Below are positions 1-5,958 of a stretch of 5,958 nucleotides of DNA, in pieces. The stretch lies in NCBI GenBank assembly GCA_902783395.1, contig CACZRA010000220.1, forward strand, positions 1-5,958. The letters are read 5' to 3'. How positions within the stretch are numbered: the stretch's first letter is position 1; every line of letters starts with the position of its first letter. Below the pieces are notes generated by a model. It saw only the letters and a list, made by a program, of their open reading frames with translations, did not search any database and was not told the DNA's origin. A program made the translations under genes and the position numbers. This stretch comes from an uncultured Lachnospiraceae bacterium. GTDB taxonomy: Bacteria; Bacillota; Clostridia; Lachnospirales; Lachnospiraceae.

Positions 1-703
1 CCCTTTCATTGATCACATAGGAGACCCCCTGATCGTTCGTTATATCCTGCTTAAGGATGCGGTTTAATTCATCCCCGGTAAAATATATGGCAAGATATGA
101 CGGGGATTCATAGGAAGCGTTGGAGGCAGGATAGAGCTTTTCGATATAAGCTAAAGACCCGTATGCACTGATCTCTTTGTGGGAGAGATAAAACGAAGGG
201 CAGTACAGCTCCGTTCTTGTGGATGAATTCATTATGCCGTTCCAGTAAGTGCCCCTTGCTTCGGATTCCGGCAGGAAGAAATCCTTTAAAAGCCAGTTAT
301 CATACAAGCCGTCCGGCACATGATCCGTATAGATATGTATGGAAGTTATCATGGTGCCGTCTATGTCCGAACTGATCTGTGAGTTGAGATCGTTCAATAC
401 TGCATTATTATGCATAAGCTCGTTCTTTGCGTCATCGGAGATGGAGTCGGTGCAGAGCTGTCTGATAAAGGTATTGCTCCGTATAGCGGATGAGATGGGG
501 CCTATCGGGGCGAGCTGGGCTTCCAGCGCTTCCGCACTCTGTCTTGAGGTAGTGAATTCCTGCCTTATTGAATCATTGACGATAAGATCATAAAGTGAAG
601 AATAAAAAAGTCCTATGATCAGAACGGTAGGAAGGATGATAAGGAGCAGATGAGTAAGCAGAAGCTTGGTCTTTATTGACGAATCCCGTAACAGCCCTAT
701 CAT
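1..703 (-). CDS. YesM-type sensor histidine kinase, N-terminal part (cut by left window edge)
   Basis: Membrane sensor kinase that would detect an extracellular cue and phosphorylate the response regulator encoded just upstream. The minus-strand frame is open for 234 codons from the ATG at 703-701 to the window edge, with no stop. The N-terminus reads MIGLLRDSSIKTKLLLTH. A hydrophobic span at about residues 14-34, rich in Leu and Ile with a central Pro25, is the first membrane helix, and the short basic leader before it is typical of YesM kinases. Residues from about 36 onward are polar and mixed, as expected for an extracytoplasmic sensor region, with two cysteines (84 and 168) and tryptophans at 137 and 154. 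The second membrane helix, HAMP, His_kinase and ATPase domains would lie beyond the left edge, so kinase identity rests on the N-terminal pattern plus the YesN partner. The start overlaps the regulator stop as ATGA; no strong Shine-Dalgarno is seen, so translational coupling is likely. A membrane sensor of another kind is possible but less likely. Confidence 0.86.
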   Translation of the reverse strand, partial: MIGLLRDSSIKTKLLLTHLLLIILPTVLIIGLFYSSLYDLIVNDSIRQEFTTSRQSAEALEAQLAPIGPISSAIRSNTFIRQLCTDSISDDAKNELMHNNAVLNDLNSQISSDIDGTMITSIHIYTDHVPDGLYDNWLLKDFFLPESEARGTYWNGIMNSSTRTELYCPSFYLSHKEISAYGSLAYIEKLYPASNASYESPSYLAIYFTGDELNRILKQDITNDQGVSYVINER

Positions 704-2238
704 GTCGTCTCAGACCCCGGATTATCATTTGCAAGATTATTCCTGAATTCAGAAGGAGAAAAATCCGTGATCTTCTTAAATATCTTTCCGAAATAATTGA
801 CATCGTTATATCCCACCCGGGAGGCAATATCGGTGATCTTGTATCTTGGATCTGCAAGCAGCTCCTGTGCCTTTTCGATCCTGTATCCGGTGATATACTG
901 ATTCAGGGTAAGTCCGGTTTCGTTTTTGAAAAGCGTACATACATAAGGTGCGGACCTGTTAACATGATCACTGACAGATTTGATCGACAGGGATTCATTG
1001 CGGTAGTTTTGTCTGATAAATTCTTTTATTGTAAATATCATGCTGCTTTCAGAAGCCCTTACCGACAATCCCTCTATGTATTCTTTCGTAAGACTTTCCA
1101 GCTCACCGTGTAAGGAGCTTAAGCTTTCGGCAGCTTCTATCATATCCCAGATCGACTGGTTTTCCTTAAGGATCATTTCCGACATCTGTGACTTTCTGGC
1201 GGCCTTCTGCAATGTCAGAAAGAGCTGGTAATAAATATCCTTTACCTGGCTTTGAAGCATCCGGCACGGCGGAGAAAACTGAGCCAGGATCTCGGTCAGG
1301 GCTTTTTCGGCAGATTCGGATCTTCCCGACTCCAAGGCTTCCTCATACATGGGAGCCAGGTCCTTTATAATAGGGGGAGAAGCCGAAAGAGCGTCAGTAT
1401 CCATAAGTACAGCCACGGGATCATGGAAAAAAGCCTCCTGAAGTCTGACAACGGCAGATTCGTAAGAATCATAGCCATGTTTTATCCCATGACAGATATC
1501 TCCGACCGAAATGTATTTTATACCGGAAGATACGGCAAGGTCTTTTATATCTCCGCTTATCCTCAGGAGGTGTTCCCTTTCGATCCGTTTTCCAAAGACA
1601 AACATACAAAGGCAGTAGCTTTCTTTCAGGGTATGTACCTCATGAAGTCTGCGCCGTTCTACGATCGCCGTGAGTCGTTCGTCAAAAGCAAGGGGCGAAC
1701 TGCCGTATTTTATGATGAAACAGGAAAAGTGATCGTCTGTATGCATATGATCGGGAAGGATCATGTCAGATGGGAACGGGTCGGTCCCGGGTCTTGTCAT
1801 GAATTCGGCGAGACGGTATTCATTTTCCCTGAGGGAGGCTGAAAGTCCCTGCTTCACAAGCCCTCTTGCAACAAGCTCTCCGGAGGCCTTTTTTATCGCT
1901 TCGGAGACCTCAGACGGGTCGAGCGGTTTTTCAACGTAGCTTACCGCCTTAAGATCTATCGCTGCCTTAAGGTATTCTTTATCGGAATAACCGCTCATAA
2001 AAATGATGGCGGAATCCGGAAGAGATTGGCGGATCTTTCTCGCCATTGTTACACCGTCCATCCTGGGCATTCGCATATCGGTCAGGATGATATCGGGTCC
2101 GGTCTCGGCGGCAAGACGTATCCCTTCGCTTCCGTTGGCGGCTTCCAGGACTTCGTCGATGCCGAGTAAGCTCCAGTCGATAGAGGATATGAGACCGCTG
2201 CGGGTCAGTTTTTCGTCTTCTACGATAAGTAATTTCAT
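700..2238 (-). CDS. YesN-type response regulator, receiver plus AraC-family DNA-binding domain
   Basis: Cytoplasmic transcription regulator of 512 residues. The receiver occupies about residues 1-120: acidic pocket E7/D8, phospho-acceptor D54 within LTDMRMPRMDG, S82 in the FMSGYSD stretch, and K104 followed by Pro105, so all catalytic positions are present. The middle, about 121-395, is the variable linker of this family. Residues about 170-272, ending in a GDICHGIKHGYDSYESAV stretch followed by an acidic/aromatic helix, resemble the degenerate GGDEF-like domain of CdaR/PucR-type regulators; this is a weak visual match. The C-terminal domain, about 405-500, has two helix-turn-helix units (about 417-440 and 468-491) and ends in the AraC signature GYNDVNYFGKIFKKITDFSP. 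The start is fixed by the canonical MKLLIVEDE receiver opening. Only a poor Shine-Dalgarno precedes it. The gene is first in its operon, overlaps the kinase gene by four bases, and is divergent from the sugar importer, which is its probable target. Its length is normal for YesN proteins. Confidence 0.95.
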   Translation of the reverse strand: MKLLIVEDEKLTRSGLISSIDWSLLGIDEVLEAANGSEGIRLAAETGPDIILTDMRMPRMDGVTMARKIRQSLPDSAIIFMSGYSDKEYLKAAIDLKAVSYVEKPLDPSEVSEAIKKASGELVARGLVKQGLSASLRENEYRLAEFMTRPGTDPFPSDMILPDHMHTDDHFSCFIIKYGSSPLAFDERLTAIVERRRLHEVHTLKESYCLCMFVFGKRIEREHLLRISGDIKDLAVSSGIKYISVGDICHGIKHGYDSYESAVVRLQEAFFHDPVAVLMDTDALSASPPIIKDLAPMYEEALESGRSESAEKALTEILAQFSPPCRMLQSQVKDIYYQLFLTLQKAARKSQMSEMILKENQSIWDMIEAAESLSSLHGELESLTKEYIEGLSVRASESSMIFTIKEFIRQNYRNESLSIKSVSDHVNRSAPYVCTLFKNETGLTLNQYITGYRIEKAQELLADPRYKITDIASRVGYNDVNYFGKIFKKITDFSPSEFRNNLANDNPGSETT

Positions 2239-2246
2239 ATTCAGAA

Positions 2247-2276
2247 ATCATAGCACAGTATTCGAAACGCATCCAG
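2247..2276 (-). promoter_or_regulatory. Candidate promoter of the regulator-kinase operon
   Basis: On the minus strand TATGAT (2252-2247) is preceded by TGC, giving an extended -10 element. The -35 position holds only a weak match (CTGGAT or TGGATG, around 2276-2270), which coincides with one copy of the ATCCAG repeat. The -10 ends just eight bases before the ATG at 2238, so transcription would begin about two bases upstream of the start codon. The -10 match is seen; promoter function is an inference, and a promoter further upstream is possible. Confidence 0.35.
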
Positions 2277-2303
2277 TGTGCGGATATGATCCAGGGGGAT
2301 GCG
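2268..2303. repeat. Inverted repeat with nested repeats, candidate operator
   Basis: CGCATCC at 2268-2274 and GGATGCG at 2297-2303 form a perfect 7-base inverted repeat with a 22-base gap, arm centres 29 bases apart. Inside it, ATCCAG occurs twice in the same orientation (2271-2276 and 2289-2294), 18 bases apart, and GGATATGATCC at 2282-2292 is a short palindrome (4-base arms, 3-base loop). AraC-family regulators usually bind paired direct repeats about two helical turns apart, so this is a plausible binding site for the divergent YesN-type regulator, but no published motif is matched. Confidence 0.4.
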
Positions 2304-2356
2304 AACCGTTTTGGGGGGCGAAAAAAATTACCGCAAATCAAAAGAAGTTACGATTT

Positions 2357-2387
2357 TTGGAGAATGATAATGATGATAAAGTAAAAT
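2357..2387 (+). promoter_or_regulatory. Weak candidate promoter of the transporter operon
   Basis: TTGGAG at 2357-2362 and TAAAAT at 2382-2387 resemble -35 and -10 hexamers, but the 19-base spacer is longer than ideal. This would give a leader of roughly 70 bases. Alternatives are TATGAT at 2285-2290, which lies inside the repeat cluster, and GATAAT at 2366-2371. A poor core promoter would fit activation by an AraC-type regulator; the choice among these cannot be settled by eye. Confidence 0.22.
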
Positions 2388-2450
2388 ACGTAGTCATATG
2401 TGCAGCGCAGGATGAAGTATCGGATTGCGTTAAGCGGGTAACTGACTCGG

Positions 2451-2457
2451 AAAGGAG
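2451..2457 (+). promoter_or_regulatory. Ribosome binding site of the ATPase gene
   Basis: AAAGGAG ends six bases before the ATG at 2464 and fixes that start. It also marks the first plus-strand gene of the operon within this window. Confidence 0.85.
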
Positions 2458-2463
2458 AGCCAC

Positions 2464-3981
2464 ATGGCGGAAGATCTGATTCTGGAGCTCAAGGGTATCA
2501 CAAAGATATTTCCCGGAGTGAAAGCACTGAACAAGGTTCACTTCCAGCTGAGGCGCGGGGAAGTCCATGCGCTCATGGGAGAAAACGGAGCCGGTAAATC
2601 TACATTCATCAAAGTAATAACAGGAGTACACGCGGCCGAGGAGGGGCAGATGTTCCTCGAGGGACAGGAGGTACATTTCAAAGGGCCCCGTGACGCGCAG
2701 GAGGCGGGAATAGCTGCCGTATACCAGCATCCTACTTCATATCCCACACTGTCGGTCACGGAGAATATCTTCATGGGGCATGAGGACGTTAAGAGCGGCA
2801 TCATCCAGTGGAGGAGCATGAATGCCGAAGCACAGAAGCTCCTTGACAGTCTGGATGCGGACTTTAAGCCCACTGACGAGGTCGGGGCGCTTACGATCGC
2901 GCAGCAGCAGATGGTGGAGATAGCGAAGGCGCTCTCCACAAATGCAAAGATCATCATTCTGGATGAGCCTACCGCGGCGCTGACAGCCAATGAATCAGAG
3001 AAGCTCTATGAGATAGTGGAGAGGCTGAGGGATGAAGGCAAATCCATAATCTTTATTTCCCACAGGTTTGAGGACATGTACCGCCTCGCTTCAAGGGTGA
3101 CGGTTTTCAGGGATTCACAGTATATAGGTACCTATGACGTGGATGGAATTTCAAACGCCGATCTGATTAAGGCCATGGTCGGCCGTGAGATCACCGATAT
3201 GTATCCTAAGGAGGATATTAAGCTTGGGGAAGAGATCTTCAGGGTCGAGGGTATGACCAGGACCGGATATTTCAAGGACGTCTCATTTGATGTAAAGGCC
3301 GGGGAGATAGTTGGGCTCACCGGACTTGTGGGCGCAGGCCGGACGGAGACCATAGAAAGCGTCTGCGGCATCACGAAGCCTGATTCCGGAAAGGTATATC
3401 TTGAAGGGAAGGAGCTGAATATCAGGGAGCCTCTTGATGCCATGAAGGCAGGCATCATACTTCTGCCGGAGGACAGGCAGAAGCAGGGCCTCATTCTTTC
3501 ATGGGGGCTCGGAAGGAACGTTACGCTTCCCATACAGGAAGAGCTTGCGAAGAGTGGCTTCAACGATGAAAAAAAGGAGAGGGAACTCGCAAAGGAAAGG
3601 CTTGAGGAGGTGGACACCAAGGCGGTGACCATATTCCAGCCCGCAAGCTCGCTGTCCGGCGGCAACCAGCAGAAGGTAGTCGTGGCCAAGGCACTCGCCC
3701 AGTCAAACATGAAGGTAGTCATCATGGACGAGCCGACAAAGGGGATCGATGTCGGGGCAAAAAAGGAAATATATGAGATCATGGGACAGCTGGCGAAGAA
3801 GGGCTACGGCATCATAATGATATCCTCTGAGATGCCGGAGATCATAGGAATGTCCGACCGGATCTTCGTTATGTGCAACGGCAGGGTTTCGGGCTGCCTT
3901 CAGCGCTCTGAGGTGACGCAGGAGAGAATACTTGAGCTTTCCATGGAGAAGGGTAATACCGAAAATGGAGGTGCGGCATAA
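2464..3981 (+). CDS. CUT2-type sugar ABC importer ATPase, two nucleotide-binding domains (RbsA/LsrA/RhaT-like)
   Basis: Cytoplasmic subunit of 505 residues that powers sugar uptake by ATP hydrolysis; two fused ABC domains are the hallmark of the CUT2 family, and the length is normal. Domain 1: Walker A GENGAGKST (39-47, K45), Q-loop Q88, a degenerate signature LTIAQQQ (143-149), Walker B IIILDEP (163-169, E168) and switch His200. Domain 2: degenerate Walker A GLVGAGRTE (287-295) with R293 replacing Lys, motif LPEDRQKQGL (334-343), canonical signature LSGGNQQ (397-403), Walker B VVIMDEP (418-424), and Ser454-Ser455 where a switch His would sit. This asymmetry is usual for RbsA-like proteins, leaving one competent ATP site in the folded protein. 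The LPEDRQ form and the two different downstream permeases favour the LsrA/RhaT branch over RbsA or MglA, as an inference. The gene follows a clear ribosome binding site and overlaps the next gene by one base (TAATG). The transported sugar is not determined. Confidence 0.96.
   Translation: MAEDLILELKGITKIFPGVKALNKVHFQLRRGEVHALMGENGAGKSTFIKVITGVHAAEEGQMFLEGQEVHFKGPRDAQEAGIAAVYQHPTSYPTLSVTENIFMGHEDVKSGIIQWRSMNAEAQKLLDSLDADFKPTDEVGALTIAQQQMVEIAKALSTNAKIIILDEPTAALTANESEKLYEIVERLRDEGKSIIFISHRFEDMYRLASRVTVFRDSQYIGTYDVDGISNADLIKAMVGREITDMYPKEDIKLGEEIFRVEGMTRTGYFKDVSFDVKAGEIVGLTGLVGAGRTETIESVCGITKPDSGKVYLEGKELNIREPLDAMKAGIILLPEDRQKQGLILSWGLGRNVTLPIQEELAKSGFNDEKKERELAKERLEEVDTKAVTIFQPASSLSGGNQQKVVVAKALAQSNMKVVIMDEPTKGIDVGAKKEIYEIMGQLAKKGYGIIMISSEMPEIIGMSDRIFVMCNGRVSGCLQRSEVTQERILELSMEKGNTENGGAA
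3967..3973 (+). promoter_or_regulatory. Ribosome binding site of permease 1
   Basis: GGAGGTG lies inside the last codons of the ATPase gene, seven bases before the ATG at 3981. It selects this start at the TAATG junction and allows both coupled and independent initiation. Confidence 0.85.
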
Positions 3982-4961
3982 TGAAAAAGAAATCTATAGG
4001 ACAGTTTCTGTCGGAATCGAGGGAAGCGAGCCTTGTGATCGTGCTCGTAGTGCTTCTCGTGGTAGTGGGTATAATAAATCCTTCCTTCCTTTCATTTACG
4101 AACATAAGGCAGATATTCCTTAATAATACGCTGACCTTCTTAATGGCCCTCGGCATGCTCTGTGTCATGCTGACTGCAGGCATCGATATCTCCATCACCT
4201 CGACGCTTGCTTTCGCCGGCATGAGCATAGGACTGCTGCAGAAGTACAATATACTGCACAATACCTTCCTGCTTTTTGTGATAGGGGCATTGATCGGTAT
4301 AGTCTGCGGATTCTTAAATGGGATCATCATAGCCAAAGGGCATGTTGCCCCCATCATCTGTACGATGGGCTTCATGTATATCTGGAGGGGCATGGCCTAT
4401 GTCATATCAAACAACAACTGGGCTTCGGGCATGGACGTCGCGGGCTTTTCGGATTTCGGAAAGGACGGGGCTCCGGGGCCTTATATCATATTGATAATCG
4501 CGTACATCGCCTTTTTTGTGATAATGAAATGGACACGCTTCGGACGCAGGATATATGCGGTGGGAAGCAATACGGAGGCTGCACAGGTCTCGGGTATCAA
4601 CGTGGACCGAACCCTTGCCGGGGTATATACGATAATGGGGTTTCTTGCAGGTATCGCAGGCGTACTTTCAGTTTCCATTTATGCTTCCGCCCAGCCTAAC
4701 ATGCAGTACGGCAAGGAAATGGATGTAATTGCGGCCTGCGTCATCGGAGGAGTATCCATGAGCGGAGGGCGCGGGAGCGTGGCAGGAACATTCCTGGGTG
4801 CTCTTATCATAGGGATAATCTCAAAGGCGCTGCCCATGGTAAACATACCTAATTTCTGGCAGAACCTTATAAAGGGAGTAATAATCCTCGCTGTCGTCAT
4901 ACTGAATGTCGTGACACAGCGTACCATGGAAAGACAGAATCTGTTAAGGAGGGAGATGTAA
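3981..4961 (+). CDS. CUT2-type sugar ABC importer permease 1 (RbsC/LsrC/RhaP-like)
   Basis: Integral membrane subunit of 326 residues, a usual length for the BPD_transp_2 permease family, forming part of the sugar channel. After a basic cytoplasmic N-terminus (MKKKSIGQF), about eight to ten hydrophobic segments can be seen, for example near residues 17-33, 50-66, 96-118, 168-184, 214-236, 268-284 and 295-312. Family marks are AGIDIS (66-71), the cytoplasmic loop GRRIYAVGSN (188-197) followed by EAAQVSGI, and the EMDVIAACVIGG stretch (246-257) leading into SGGRGS (261-266). The cytoplasmic loop is where such permeases contact the ATPase. The gene starts one base inside the ATPase stop codon and ends in another TAATG with permease 2, so the three genes form a tightly coupled operon. 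It differs clearly from permease 2 in sequence, which suggests a heterodimeric channel. The substrate is unknown. No truncation or frameshift is visible. Confidence 0.95.
   Translation: MKKKSIGQFLSESREASLVIVLVVLLVVVGIINPSFLSFTNIRQIFLNNTLTFLMALGMLCVMLTAGIDISITSTLAFAGMSIGLLQKYNILHNTFLLFVIGALIGIVCGFLNGIIIAKGHVAPIICTMGFMYIWRGMAYVISNNNWASGMDVAGFSDFGKDGAPGPYIILIIAYIAFFVIMKWTRFGRRIYAVGSNTEAAQVSGINVDRTLAGVYTIMGFLAGIAGVLSVSIYASAQPNMQYGKEMDVIAACVIGGVSMSGGRGSVAGTFLGALIIGIISKALPMVNIPNFWQNLIKGVIILAVVILNVVTQRTMERQNLLRREM
4946..4953 (+). promoter_or_regulatory. Ribosome binding site of permease 2
   Basis: AAGGAGGG is a near-perfect Shine-Dalgarno sequence seven bases before the ATG at 4961. It lies in the last codons of permease 1 and supports the 4961 start at the second TAATG junction. 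Confidence 0.88.
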
Positions 4962-5958
4962 TGGCGGGAAGATCAGGAAGAGAAATATCAGCCGTACCCG
5001 AGGATGGCATCAGGTCGAAGCTCCTGTCCTGGGAGGGAGCTCTTGTACTTATTCTGATAGGGGTAAACATACTCGGGGTAGTTATTTCACCTAATTATAA
5101 TGTGAGCAATGTTTTGCGCGAGATGCCCAGATATCTTGCAGAGATCTTCATGATGTTCGGCATGGGCTATATCCTGGTGCTGGGAGATATCGACATCTCC
5201 GTAGGGGCTCTGGTCTGCCTTGCCGGCACGGTTACCGTTCTGTCATCAAATGCAGGTGTACCCTTTGCAGCAGCTGTGTTGATATGTCTGCTGGTGGGAT
5301 TGTTCGGCGGGATGCTGAACGGATTCATTGCGACAAAGTTTACCGAGCTCCCCACGATGATAGTCACACTGGGAACGCAGATCATTTTCCGCGGAATAGC
5401 TGAGGTTCTCTTTGAAACATGGGGCAACGGCGGAGGGACCGCGTCGATGGCGGATACCAAGGGACTCATGCTCCTTGCGAAGAAGATAGGCCCGTTCCCC
5501 ATAGCGTTCTTCTGTGTGATAATAGTCGGCGTGATAATGATCACCGTGCTCGCAAAGACTACATTCGGAAGAAAACTTTATGCCATAGGATCGAATAAAA
5601 CAGCGGCATACTATGCCGGAGTAAAGGTTCAGAGAATAAGATTCATATGCTATGCTCTGCTCGGATTACTTGCGGGACTGTGTGCTTTGTTCCTTCTTAC
5701 AGCTACCTTCGGATCCAATACGACTACAGGCCAGGGGTTCGAGATGGAGGTCATAGCCATGTGCGTCTTCGGTGGCATAGCGACCACCGGAGGTAAAGGC
5801 AATCTGATAGGGGGCTTTATAGCCGCGTTTATCATAGTATGTCTTCGTATAGCTCTGGGACAGAGAAATATAAACACCCAGGTCATACTGGTCATCATCG
5901 GTCTCATGCTCATAGTGTCCGTGCTCGTGCCCGCGGTGAGCAACGCACTGGCAGTGAA
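4961..5958 (+). CDS. CUT2-type sugar ABC importer permease 2 (LsrD/RhaQ-like), cut by right window edge
   Basis: Second membrane subunit of the importer. The frame is open for 332 codons from the ATG at 4961 to the window end with no stop; since family members run to about 320-350 residues, only a few residues are probably missing. A polar cytoplasmic N-terminus of about 24 residues (MAGRSGREISAVPEDG) precedes the first membrane span at about 26-43; further hydrophobic spans follow. Family marks are GDIDISVG (75-82), GRKLYAIGSN (203-212), the EMEVIAMCVFGG stretch (261-272) and TTGGKGN (275-281). These match the positions of the corresponding motifs in permease 1, but the overall sequence is only distantly similar, so this is a paralogue and not a recent duplicate. 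Two unlike permeases with one double ATPase is the layout of LsrCD and RhaPQ systems. The expected remaining partner, a lipoprotein-type substrate-binding protein, would lie beyond the right edge or elsewhere. Confidence 0.94.
   Translation, partial: MAGRSGREISAVPEDGIRSKLLSWEGALVLILIGVNILGVVISPNYNVSNVLREMPRYLAEIFMMFGMGYILVLGDIDISVGALVCLAGTVTVLSSNAGVPFAAAVLICLLVGLFGGMLNGFIATKFTELPTMIVTLGTQIIFRGIAEVLFETWGNGGGTASMADTKGLMLLAKKIGPFPIAFFCVIIVGVIMITVLAKTTFGRKLYAIGSNKTAAYYAGVKVQRIRFICYALLGLLAGLCALFLLTATFGSNTTTGQGFEMEVIAMCVFGGIATTGGKGNLIGGFIAAFIIVCLRIALGQRNINTQVILVIIGLMLIVSVLVPAVSNALAV

Larger units (their letters stand above)
2239..2463. other. Divergent intergenic control region
   Basis: These 225 bases separate the start of the response regulator (minus strand) from the start of the transporter ATPase (plus strand). 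No gene is supported here. Seen directly: a perfect 7-base inverted repeat and a repeated ATCCAG element in 2268-2303; a run of six G at 2313-2318 followed by seven A at 2321-2327; an AT-rich stretch at about 2321-2390 that is the best place for the plus-strand promoter; and a small imperfect hairpin (CGGGT 2435-2439 with ACTCG 2445-2449, one G-T pair) directly before the ribosome binding site. No intrinsic terminator and no recognised riboswitch fold is evident. Confidence 0.8.

Noticed and set aside
1252..1842. Open plus-strand frame of 196 codons opposite the response regulator gene
   Set aside because: It lies wholly antisense to a gene with intact family motifs along its length. Its translation has no recognisable domain or credible ribosome binding site. 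It is a shadow frame, as are the other plus-strand frames in 339-2479.
2299..2314. Catabolite-response (cre/CcpA) site around TGCGAACCGTTTTGG
   Set aside because: The central CG and some flanks fit, but the outer TG and CA positions fail in every register I tried.
2321..2357. Possible 20-base spaced direct repeat TTAC (2328 and 2348) as an activator site
   Set aside because: Only about four contiguous bases agree; the flanks do not. This is within chance for an AT-rich stretch.
2435..2449. Hairpin CGGGT/ACTCG before the ATPase ribosome binding site as a riboswitch or attenuator
   Set aside because: It has only five pairs, including one G-T. It has no alternative structure, no terminator U-run and no resemblance to a known riboswitch core.
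3132..3782. Open minus-strand frame of 216 codons opposite the ATPase gene
   Set aside because: It is antisense to conserved ATPase motifs, and its Ser/Pro/Phe-rich composition is what reversed coding sequence gives. The smaller minus-strand frames opposite the permeases are rejected for the same reason.
2464..3981. Loss of function in the ATPase because Walker A of domain 2 has Arg for Lys and domain 1 has a degenerate signature
   Set aside because: This asymmetry is normal for RbsA-like double ATPases; the paired canonical halves form one working site.
3981..5958. Recent tandem duplication of the permease gene
   Set aside because: The two permeases share only family motifs at matching positions. 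Their N-termini, loops and most membrane segments differ, so any duplication is ancient.

Overview
The window holds two divergent transcription units with a 225-base regulatory gap between them. Five protein-coding genes are supported: three complete and two cut by the window edges. No RNA gene, mobile element, CRISPR array or phage signature is visible. Several traits suggest a Firmicute of the class Clostridia, most likely Lachnospiraceae-like: strong AGGAGG-type ribosome binding sites, heavy use of ATA (Ile) and AGA/AGG (Arg) codons at moderate GC, and a YesM/YesN-type two-component pair beside a sugar ABC transporter. This is an inference from style and gene content. A spirochaete such as Treponema, which carries similar gene sets, cannot be excluded.

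Left part, minus strand (2238 down to 1). The first gene encodes a 512-residue YesN-type response regulator with an N-terminal receiver and a C-terminal AraC-type DNA-binding domain. Its stop codon overlaps the start of the next gene (ATGA), which encodes a YesM-type membrane sensor kinase. Only the first 234 codons of the kinase are inside the window: a membrane anchor and most of an extracellular sensor region. Its HAMP and kinase domains lie beyond the left edge.

Middle (2239-2463). This is the intergenic control region. It contains a perfect 7-base inverted repeat, a repeated ATCCAG element, candidate promoters on both strands and the ribosome binding site of the transporter operon. No gene is supported here.

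Right part, plus strand (2464 to the right edge). A compact CUT2-type (RbsABC/LsrACD/RhaTPQ-like) carbohydrate importer operon encodes a double-domain ATPase of 505 residues, a 326-residue permease, and a second, clearly different permease that is nearly complete (332 codons) at the window end. Both junctions are TAATG one-base overlaps, each preceded by a near-perfect Shine-Dalgarno sequence. The substrate-binding protein is not in the window.

Likely logic (inference): the kinase senses an extracellular sugar, or a sugar-loaded binding protein, and phosphorylates the regulator. The regulator then acts in the shared intergenic region on the divergent importer operon and perhaps on its own gene. 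The two unlike permeases and the LPEDRQ-type ATPase point to the LsrACD/RhaTPQ side of the family rather than the ribose or galactose systems, but the substrate cannot be read from the sequence. I found no clearly novel system; the most checkable leads are the intergenic repeats, a possible leaderless regulator mRNA and the unresolved substrate.
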